From Pelargonium nanum (lineage: Eukaryota > Streptophyta > Magnoliopsida > Geraniales > Geraniaceae), in assembly GCA_036897485.1 (NCBI GenBank), contig JAYMTF010001958.1, forward strand, positions 1-20,462: DNA of 20,462 nucleotides, written 5' to 3'. Positions 1 through 9,000 of the stretch are shown one piece after another; the first letter of the stretch is position 1; each line of letters begins with the position of its first letter. Below the pieces are notes generated by a model, which worked only from the letters and a program-made list of their open reading frames with translations, made no database searches and was not told where the DNA came from. Both the position numbers and the translations under genes were made by a program.

Positions 1-90
1 CCCACCCCATACCGTCGACAAGGAGGCTCGAACTTGAGACCTCAGAGGGAACCTAAAGTGGTATTAACCACTTGACCCAACATGTCTTGG
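1..90 (-). mobile_element. Probable tRNA-derived SINE head, cut by the window edge
   Basis: Read on the minus strand, this stretch has a box-A-like word (GGGTCAAGTGG, about 80-68) and a box-B-like word (AGTTCGAGCC, 34-25). They are roughly 35 bases apart, as in the internal RNA polymerase III promoter of tRNA genes and tRNA-derived SINEs. It does not fold into an obvious complete tRNA and box A has one extra base, so a SINE head is more likely than a functional tRNA gene. The body and tail would lie to the left, outside the window. The spacing and motifs are seen; the SINE assignment is inference. Confidence 0.4.
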
Positions 91-869
91 TTCATATTTA
101 AACTCAGTAATCTCTCATTTTGCTTTATGAGAAGATTACCGAATGGTACTAAGTTTAATTATTTAACTACATGTTCATATATATACTAGCATCCATTATT
201 CATCATTATTGATAAATAGATCATTCATGCAAGAAAAGAAACACATATAACTTCATATTGAATATCATCTATTAAGTTCTGAACAGCTAATACCAACTAC
301 AATACAATAGATCTAATTTATTTGCAATATTTTAGCTTTCATGTAAATTACTAAACTTCAATGTCTTCATTGTCAATCTCATATACAGTCCTATCAATGA
401 TATCTACTTACATAAAACATAAAAATAGAAGCAATTCTGTTTCAATGGTTGTTATTAGATTCATTTGAGTATGTCTGTTGAAACTTAAAACAGACAATGG
501 AGTTCAAAAACCATGTCATCTAGCCCATACTTCATGAATTTGAAAGCAACAATACAAAGAAATTTATAGTCAGGTTCCTCATTTTCTTCTTATCAATGGA
601 CAACCAATAAATTTGAATTTTTGCCTAATTTTCTTCCAACTATTACACACAAACAATCAAATTACACCAACACAAAACAGAATTTAATTGCTTCAAAAAA
701 ATCAACTACTTCACAGCATCTATTGCGAATTTGAGATTGTTCATCATCAACCTCCATTCTCTATTTTGCATATTAACAACACAGAACTCTAATTACCAAT
801 AAATTCGACTAGAATCGAATGCATTCTCTTTTTTCTTTTTTCTTTTTAATATTAAAAAAAATCAGTTAC
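91..869. other. AT-rich sequence without a recognisable gene
   Basis: No open frame of note, no repeats of known type and no RNA gene are visible. If the minus-strand leader exon proposed at 870-1180 is real, this stretch would be its first intron, since a donor-like GTAACT lies at 869-864 read on the minus strand. The T-rich stretch at 829-846 lies just beyond that donor. Confidence 0.4.
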
Positions 870-1180
870 CTAGAGTCGCTGCTGCAGCTGCCGGAGTTCC
901 GCCGTCGCGCTCTTCCGTTCCCGGTGAGGTGTGGTGTGAAGGGTACGGGTTCTGAGAGAGAGAGAGAGCTTTGACCGATTAAGAGAGAAGATCAGGCTAG
1001 ATCGGTGGTCGGAGATAGCAGTGCTTCAAGTGGAGTGGTGGTCATCGTCGTCGCCGGAGCAAGGATGTGCTCGGTGGTGTTCAGTGAGGGAGAGAGAACA
1101 TTGAAAGAGAGGGTTTGGAGTGAGTGTAGAAAATGAAGAGGAGAAAAGGCAACATTGTTCTAGGGTTTTTTGAAATTGAT
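870..1180 (-). other. Possible 5' leader exon of a minus-strand gene beyond the left edge
   Basis: Read on the minus strand, an AAACCCTA telo-box-like word (1168-1161) is followed by a pyrimidine-rich leader containing a CT dinucleotide run (complement of 953-968), a GC-richer segment, and CTAG followed by GTAACTG at 870/869, a good donor site. This pattern (telo-box, CT-rich leader, early intron) is common at the 5' ends of plant housekeeping genes. Against it, several ATGs in the leader open only short frames and no coding exon is visible in the window. I infer a non-coding or mostly non-coding first exon. It could equally be unexpressed sequence. Confidence 0.25.
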
Positions 1181-1203
1181 TTGCGACGTAGAGACGTCGC
1201 AAA
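1180..1203. repeat. Perfect 10-bp inverted repeat, 4-base loop
   Basis: Left arm TTTGCGACGT (1180-1189), spacer AGAG, right arm ACGTCGCAAA (1194-1203). The arms are perfectly complementary and unusually CpG-rich for this AT-rich flank. GCGACG words are known from subterminal regions of some plant CACTA transposons, but no CACTA terminus is visible here. Confidence 0.8.
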
Positions 1204-1227
1204 AATAATTTCCCTCGTAAAACGAAA

Positions 1228-1475
1228 GCTGTGCAGCTCCAGCTAGATGTCCAATCACCATATCTCATCAAAAGCCATTAGAGGGAAAATAAAATTTCAG
1301 TGAGATCAATGGAGGAAAGAGAAGGCCTCCAATCACCATTTCTCATCAAAAGCTCTCTAATCATCATTGTCGGTGATCACCAATGCTCCCAATTCGCGAA
1401 TTTGCTCTTAGTCTTCGAGCAGCTCCAGCAAAAGAGGACACTTCTCAAGCTGAAGCTGTTACAGCTGATAGTGGA
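1228..1475 (+). pseudogene. Scrambled relic of ABCG transporter exon 15
   Basis: This stretch repeats pieces of exon 15 of the downstream transporter gene (6895-7032) and the acceptor before it. Both share the 14-base word CTGTGCAGCTCCAG (about 1229 here, about 6888 there), then TCTCATCA(A/G)AAGC, and AAAATTTCAGT(G/A)AGATCAATGGAGGAAA with one difference. A second piece follows at about 1327-1365 (CACCATTTCTCATCAAAAGC, cf. the start of exon 15). A third piece at about 1428-1470 (CTTCTCAAGCTGAAGCTGTT, cf. its end) also follows. The pieces are in exon order but out of frame and partly repeated, and no other transporter exon is recognisable next to them. It is therefore a non-functional fragment, from an old tandem duplication or a local insertion. 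The 113-codon open frame crossing it (1300-1641) does not match the transporter frame. Confidence 0.7.
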
Positions 1476-1790
1476 GGCTTGCGGTGGTCACGGAGGCTTG
1501 AAGGGAAGACCTCCGGCGGACACGAAGGAGACGACCGGCGGCAAATATACGGATGAAATTGTTCAAATTCCGGCAACTATTGAAGTTTCCGTTGCCGTAA
1601 ACTTCAAACAAAGAAGAATAACACTAATAAGGGCAAAATAGGCATTTTGAAATTTGTTAGAGACATGTGCAATGCATGTGATGAAATAAAGTGTATTTTA
1701 GTAAGATTTAACTGACAAAATGACAAATACAGAGGATTATATGTCAAATGGCAAGTAATGAAACTGTCATTCAGTAGTGCTGGCAATTTG
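1476..1790. other. Flank without a recognised gene
   Basis: A GC-richer patch (about 1476-1560, with GGCGG and CCGGC words) directly follows the exon relic and may belong to the same duplicated or inserted piece. After that the sequence becomes AT-rich. I recognise no protein in any frame. Confidence 0.3.
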
Positions 1791-2230
1791 GGACCCAACA
1801 CGTGACCCAACACTAGTACAACATGATTTATGCATGTTTGGACATGAAATACTTATAATCTTGCCATTTTTGTATTGAGCCTATAAAACACGCTCAACAC
1901 GATAACATGATTATATATCAGCGCTTATAAATTTTTGTATTGGTTAATCAATTATTAATCTCTTCTCTGCCTCTCATATCTAATTCATTTTTATCACATC
2001 TTATTTCTTACCCACAAGTCTGTACTTATCGTTCAAATATATTGTGCCTAAGATAAGAAAGCGAGTAGAGAATAAGACCATCATCTCCCGTTCAGGTAAA
2101 GTCGACACGAACACAACACGTGTGCTGTGTAAGTTTTGATATCTGAACACGATTATAAAACGTGTCATGTTTGTGTTTACCCGTACAACACATATTTGAT
2201 ATCTAACCCGACGTGTTAGCACGAATTGTA
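1790..2230. repeat. Probable decayed transposon: reiterated CACG / GTGTT words
   Basis: Short words recur in both orientations: CCCAACACGTGACCCAACAC (from about 1793), CACGCTCAACACG (about 1889), CGACACGAACACAACACG (about 2103), AACACGATTATAAAACGTGT (about 2145) and CCGACGTGTTAGCACGAA (about 2209). Such degenerate repetition is typical of transposon termini. No coding sequence, clear terminal repeat pair or target-site duplication could be fixed. The class is unknown. Confidence 0.4.
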
Positions 2231-2404
2231 ATCTCTTGCTCCATGTGCACTTGTCTTTATGATGTTTTATGCAAAACTACATCCACAATTCCACGTGAAT
2301 GAGAGTTGGGGCTGAGGTGCAGTGAAAAACAGAGAAGCAACAAGATCACGTATAGTTGACTAATTATCAACAACCACCTATAAATTTATTTTATCGAGTA
2401 TTAG

Positions 2405-2527
2405 GAATCTCAACCAATACAAATTGGCTGAGATTCTCAGCCAAGAGACAAATAAAATGGATCCGAGCGGGTATGAGTGTAAATAGCTGATGTGGCATCA
2501 CCTAATTGGCCATGATTTATCATGGCC
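2405..2527. repeat. Cluster of four near-perfect palindromes
   Basis: Four inverted repeats lie in 123 bases. Arms 2405-2418 and 2423-2436 are 14 bp with one mismatch and a 4-base spacer. Arms 2424-2432 and 2436-2444 are a perfect TTGGCTGAG pair with a 3-base spacer. Arms 2488-2492 and 2496-2500 are TGATG/CATCA. Arms 2508-2516 and 2519-2527 are a perfect GGCCATGAT pair with a 2-base spacer. The first two compete for the same bases. The cluster is about 570 bases upstream of the transporter start codon and may be a foldback or MITE remnant. Confidence 0.8.
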
Positions 2528-3030
2528 GAGAGTCTTTTTCCTCTATTTTATCTTGCTAAGCATATTACATAGACACACCTATTCTGGTAGTTGATGTTGT
2601 TGGCAACTTATATATAAGTAAAATGGTTTTCATTTTATTTAAACAAGTCAACTGCAATCTTCAATAAACTATGTTTGCTGTGATCTCACAAGACATACAA
2701 TAACCATAATTAACAACTAAACAATAGTACTTGCTAGCAACACATTTTATAAGTTTTTAGATGTAATTTTCATAACACACATCATATGATCAAACTTTTC
2801 ATTATGAATATTTCTAATTGGCTAAAGTCAGAGAACACCTATAGAAGATAGTTTTAAATGTTACTTCTTTGCAAACATCATCTTGCTATAACACCATGCA
2901 TATGATTTTTGTATCTTAGTTCAGGACTTTGGACAAAAGTAGAAGATTCCACCCAACAAGAGAACAAAAACAAAACTTAAGACTAGTTTATTATTAAGCT
3001 AACATTCTACAAAAATAAAAGTAAGGATCA
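2528..3030 (+). promoter_or_regulatory. Upstream region of the ABCG transporter gene
   Basis: This is AT-rich sequence with no open frame of note. A TATA-like TATATATAA lies near 2608-2616, about 480 bases before the start codon, and would imply a long leader. The alternative TATA candidate at 3032-3038 is listed separately. No operator-like repeats are seen here. Confidence 0.35.
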
Positions 3031-3031
3031 G

Positions 3032-3038
3032 TTATAAA
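3032..3038 (+). promoter_or_regulatory. Candidate TATA box of the ABCG gene
   Basis: TTATAAA lies about 60 bases before the ATG at 3096. With the usual plant TATA-to-start distance of about 30 bases it would give a leader of roughly 30 bases. The region is AT-rich, so chance occurrence is likely. If transcription began further upstream, a 12-codon upstream ORF (3038-3076) would lie in the leader. Confidence 0.25.
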
Positions 3039-3095
3039 TGTATCAGAATATTGAGCACAAACCTCAAGCTTTGTAGCTGTCTTGAGGAAAAAAAA

Positions 3096-6000
3096 ATGTC
3101 TCAGTTGGTGGGGAGAGATGTGATAGAGTCATTTAGCAATCTAGATGATGTTATCCAGTTTGGAGCTGTTGATCGACGTGTGTTCATGGAGAAACTCTTG
3201 AACAAAGTAGAGGAAGACAATCGAATTCTGCTGCAGAAACTGAAAGAAAGAATAGACAGGTAATGACTTAAAGTTCATTATGTGTGTCAAGGGTTTAACT
3301 ACACAACATACTGAAACTGACTTTGCTGTTTAGAGTGGGTCTGGAAATGCCAACTGTGGAAGTCAGATACCAGAATTTGTGCATAGAAGCAGAATGTGAA
3401 GTAGTTCATGGAAAGCCCCTGCCAACCCTTTGGAACACCATAAAAAATCTACTCTCTGTAAGTACATATCTTGTGTTTTCATTTTATTGAATCATTGTTC
3501 TTGAAATTCAATCACCATAAAAAGTTCGAGGAAGACCCGGTGCACAAAGTTAGAAAAGCGTAGATTGACTATGAAAATGAATAGACGAACATTGAGGAAG
3601 TTGTGAAAAAGAAAATGTCTAGACGAGCATAAAAAATTGATTTCCACAAATGTTGAAATGGTTTTGTGAAAAGTTTACTTTGTGCACTTAGATGCAATTA
3701 ACTTTGTACACCTAGGTTCTTTATGTCCATATTTGCTAATTATCTTATATATAGTATCCATTAGCTATTATCTTGAAGAATAAATATGGTTCAAGTGTGT
3801 TTGAGATTATAGGTAAAACATTTCAAGCCTCACTGCTTCCATTTCCTTGGAGCAGAGCAGTGCATGTTTTTGTACAATAACAAAAGCTAGCATCTTCGCT
3901 TGTATATATTTCCAATAATATCTAAATGTTTAACCTTGTATAGTGAAAGAGATATCTAATTTTGAACAGGTTGTGAAGAATATTACTGGGTGCAAGTCTC
4001 AAGCAACTAAGATAAAGATTCTCACAGATGTCAGTGGTGTCATCAAGCCATCAAGGTTGATATACTGAAGTTCAGTTTTGTATTCTATGGCATGCACATA
4101 ATAAGATCTCAAAAAGACCTAGTTTTTATGCAGGATGGCTCTACTACTTGGTCCTCCGGGCTGCGGGAAAACCACTTTGTTACAGGCACTGGCAGGAAAA
4201 CTGGACCAATCACTCAAGGTTTTTTGTTCATCTAATTACAAACTATAGACACAAAAATGACATGAAACATGTTAGAACAATAATGATATTGAATAAACAC
4301 TCATGACTATGTAAAATTTAACTTTAGGTTATGGGGGAAATCTCCTATAATGGTTACAAGTTGGAAGAGTTTGTTCCTCAGAAGACATCAGCTTATATAA
4401 GCCAATGTGATCAGCACATTTCTGAAATGACTGTGAGGGAAACTCTAGACTTCTCAGCGCGTTGTCAGGGCATCGGAAGTAGAGCAGGTAGTAGCTTAGT
4501 TTTGCTTCTTATAATCCAAATCAAACCCTTACAATATGAAGTTTAATATCATACAAGTTATTTGATTTCAAGATACTATTATGGAAGTCACTAAAAGGGA
4601 GAAGCTAGCTGGAATAATCCCAGAACCAGACATAGACACTTACTTGAAGGTAACCATTTTGAAACACATGGTTCCATTTTCTGTGTATCACTTGCGGTCT
4701 CTCGCTAAACTTAAGCCTGTGCTAACAGGCAATTTCAGTTGAAGGATTGACAAGAACTCTCCAAACAGACTACATATTGAAGGTAACTTTCTTCTCAATT
4801 CAATGTGAGCTATTATTGACAACATTTCTGATATAAAGTTTGGCTCTTCAGGTTCTTGGGCTGGATATTTGTGCTGATACAATTGTTGGTGATGCAATGA
4901 CAAGAGGAATTTCAGGAGGTCAAAAGAAAAGGCTAACAACAGGTTATGTATTGTTTGAGGAACCCATTTCAGGCTTTAAAACTTTCCACTTCTGACATGA
5001 CAAATTGTCCTTACTTTACCAGGGGAAATGATCATAGGTCCAACAAAAGCTCTCTTTATGGATGAGATATCAAATGGGTTAGACAGCTCCACCACCTTCC
5101 AAATTGTCACTTATCTGCAGCAACTGGCACACATATCAGAGTCCACCATTTTGATCTCTCTTCTTCAACCATCACCTGAGACCTTTGACCTATTTGATGA
5201 TCTCATATTGATGGCAGAAGGAAAGATTGTGTTCCATGGGCCTCGAAACAATGTTGTTGAGTTCTTTGATCATTGTGGTTTTAGGTGTCCACCAAGAAAG
5301 GGCATTGCTGACTTCCTGCAAGAAGTATATATGGGTCACTGTCTTCAAATCGTTAACGATATTTGCTTTAGCTAAACTCATGCCAAGGATTCAATCTGTG
5401 CAGGTAGTATCAAGAAAGGATCAAGCACAGTACTGGTACCATAGAGACAAACCTCACAATTATGTCTCGGTTGACAAACTCGTGGAAATGTTTAATAAAT
5501 TCCATGTAGGACAGAAGCTGGATGAGGAACTCTGTCAACCTTTCATTAAGTCTGAGAGCCACAAAAATGCTTTGACATTTAACACTTACTCATTAAGAAA
5601 ATGGGAGCTGTTCAAAGCATGCATGGCTAGAGAATGGCTCCTCATGAAGCGCAACTCGTTCCTTCATGTGTTTAAATCTGCACAGGTAAAAACAAACTGG
5701 TAATGTATAATTGTGAGCAATTCATGAATTTGTTACCATGTAACAGTCTACAAAACAAACCACATTCATTTCTGTATGTTCTTGTGCAGCTAGTGGTCAT
5801 TGCTGTAGTAACAATGACAGTATTCATTCGCACGGAGATGAGTACTTATGACATTGTCCATGCAAACTACTATATGGGTTCCTTGTTCTATGCTCTCCTT
5901 AGACTTGTAACCAATGGAATTGCAGAGTTGTCATTGACTTTTGCTAGACTTTCAGTCTTCTACAAGCAAAGAAACTTCTACTTTTATCCTGCGTGGACTT

Positions 6001-9000
6001 ATTCGATTCCTGCAGCCATTCTAAAGATTCCATTTTCATTGCTAGATGCTTTTCTTTGGACAGCTATTACCTATTATGTCATTGGCTATAGTCCTGAAGC
6101 AGGAAGGTTTGTTTTCCCAAGTCAAAAGATTAACTGTTCTATCAAGTCAACTGAATTATTTCCCTTTCTAAGACCCACCATTGCTAACCATTTTCAGGTT
6201 TTTCTATCAAGTTCTTATTCTTTTCCTTGTGCATCAAGTATCAATATCACTCTTTCGCTTGATTGCTTCCTTGGTTCGAAGTCCACCTGTTGCAGCAACT
6301 TGTGCTCTCTTCACTTTATTAGTAACATTTCTATTTGGCGGCTTTGTTATTCCTCGGTGTAAGGACATTCATGACAGTAAACAGAAATCTTAGAAACATA
6401 AACCGCACAATTCAACACATAAGTCTTTTTTATTTTTGAATTGCAGCTTCTCTGCCTACTTGGTTGCAATGGGGCTTCTGGCTTTCTCCACTCACATATG
6501 CAGAAATAGGTGTTTCGCTTAACGAGTTCCTCGGTCCAAGATGGCAAAAGGTGAAACCTGAGCCCAAGTGGGCTAATTTGTAGCTATATTTACTAAATGT
6601 TAACTGGTCATTGTCCTTGACAGGTTGCATTTTCAAATGCTACTACTACAGGAGAGCAAGTTCTGAAAAACCATGGCCTAAACTTCAGTAATTGGTTTTA
6701 TTGGATATCAGTTGGAGCATTACTCGCATTTTGGATGGTTTTCAATGTTGGATTCACTTGTGCACTGAGTTATTTAACGCGTGAGTTAAACTAATCATGT
6801 TACACCAAACAAATAATGAGTCTGTTAAGCTAAAGAACTGGCTTTTAGTCTTTGATTACTAACCTCTTATTAGTTGAAAAATGAACCTGTGCAGCTCCAG
6901 CAAGATCTCAAACCATCATCTCTCATCAGAAGCTCTCTACTCTCGAGAGAGAAGAAAATTTCAGTAAGATCAATGGAGGAAAAGAAAAGCCTCTAGAAGA
7001 TACTCCTCAAGCTGTTACAGGAATAAAAAAGGGTGAGAACAGACAAGAACAGATTTTGTTGTGTAGTACTAGTAATGATTAAAGGAAATGCAAGATTACA
7101 TAGTATATGATCCAAAAACTAGTTTAGTTGGCCTTTAAATTCTGATACTTTCCTATGTTGCAGCAACTGTATTGCCATTTGAGCCCAAAACAATATCATT
7201 CAAGAATGTGCAGTACTATGTTGATACTCCAATGGTAGCCAACCGCATTTACTGTGATTATACTAGATGAATGATCATATGAACAGTGAAGTGTTTTCCA
7301 TGTATCTTCCAGGAGCTAAGAGATCAAGGGTTTGGACAAAGAAAACTACAACTTCTTCAGGATATCACAGGTGCATTTAGGCCTGGAGTTCTTGCAGCTT
7401 TGATGGGTGTTAGCGGAGCTGGGAAAACAACGTTGATGGATGTTCTTTCTGGAAGAAAAACAAGTGGTGTTATTGAAGGAGATATCAGAATTGGAGGACA
7501 CCCCAAAGTCCAAGAAACATATGCTAGAATATCAGGCTACTGTGAGCAAACTGACATACATTCATCACAACTAACAATACAAGAATCTTTAACATACTCG
7601 GCTATGTTGCGCTTGCCTGCCAATATTGAGAGACATACAAGATCTGTAAGAGATCTTTGTAACTGTCAAATACTAAACTTTGAAACAAGAAAGTAGACTA
7701 AGAAACTTTTCAACTGACCTTTTCATTTGTATGTATTAGGAATTTGTAGCTCAAGTTCTTGAAATGATTGAGCTCGATGAGATCAAAGATGCATTAGTTG
7801 GAATCCCTGGTGTGAGTGGTATATCAAGCGAGCAGCGTAAAAGGCTAACCATAGCAGTAGAGCTTGTTTCGAACCCATCCATTATATTCATGGATGAACC
7901 TACTTCTGGTCTGGATGCCAGAGCAGCTGCGATTGTCATGCGAACTGTGAAGAACATTGTAACAACAGGAAGAACAGTTGTATGCACAATTCACCAACCA
8001 AGTATCGACATATTCGAGGGATTTGATGAGGTAAATTATAAGTGATGCAATTATGCGAGTGAAATTGTAACAAAGATAGCACTGCACCGGGCATTTTAAC
8101 AAATTATCATGATTTTACAAGTCATTTCCTGTTTCATAATATTTACACAAGTCTTCCAACACAATACACCAAAGACTCATTTTGCATTCTCAGAAATTTT
8201 CTATGTTCTTATTTCTGGCAGCTGATTTTGATGAAACGAGGAGGGCAAATTATATATTCTGGAGAGATTGGTCAGAATTCAAGTAAGCTGGTTGAGTATT
8301 TTCAGGTAAGATACTAAAAAATCTCTATCTTTTGCTTATTCTGATAATATATTCATATCTACACTTCATCAGTAAGGGATACAATTATTGAAACTATAGA
8401 ATCTTTATGGGTATCACTATCAGTTGATTCAACTTTATAGTATCATGTTATCATATAAAGATCAAAGATAAAATGTTGAACTATGACTTGGCAGAGTTTT
8501 CCAAAGGTGCCAAAAATCAAGGACAATTACAATCCTGCAACATGGATGTTAGAGGTCACTAGTCCTTCTTCAGAATCTCAATTTGGTTTAGATTTTGCTC
8601 ATCTCTACAAGGAGTCTCATCTATGCAGGTGAACCTCACCACAACTAATAAGATAAGGGAACTTTTATAATATCCATAGAGGATTCGCTTTGATTCATAG
8701 ATTAAAACCTTTGCAAAAGCCTTGAAAATGCTGGTTTTGTCTAAGCTCAAACCATACTATGTGTGTTATTTATGAATTCAGGAAAAATGAAGAGGTAGTT
8801 GAAGAACTGAACTTCCCATCCCAGGGTTCAGAATTACATTTTTCGACCCGGTTTCCACAAAATGGATGGGAACAATACAAAGCATGCCTGTGGAAACAAC
8901 ATTTGACCTACTGGAGAAGTCCAAAATACAACTTGGTGCGCTTGACTTTTATCGTTGTATCTTCATTGCTATTTGGATCACTTCTTTGGCAGAAAGGACA

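Noticed and set aside
1300-1641. 113-codon plus-strand open frame
   Set aside because: It runs out of frame across the exon-15 relic and into sequence with no recognisable protein. The apparent frame is better explained as chance in a GC-richer patch.
1604-2222. Minus-strand open frames of about 70 codons
   Set aside because: They lie in repeat-like sequence, have no family resemblance and show no promoter or splicing signals.
5703-6362. 219-codon open frame reading through transporter introns
   Set aside because: It contains the true exon 11 but also intron sequence on both sides. Clear splice sites at 5789/5790 and 6106/6107 restore the family sequence.
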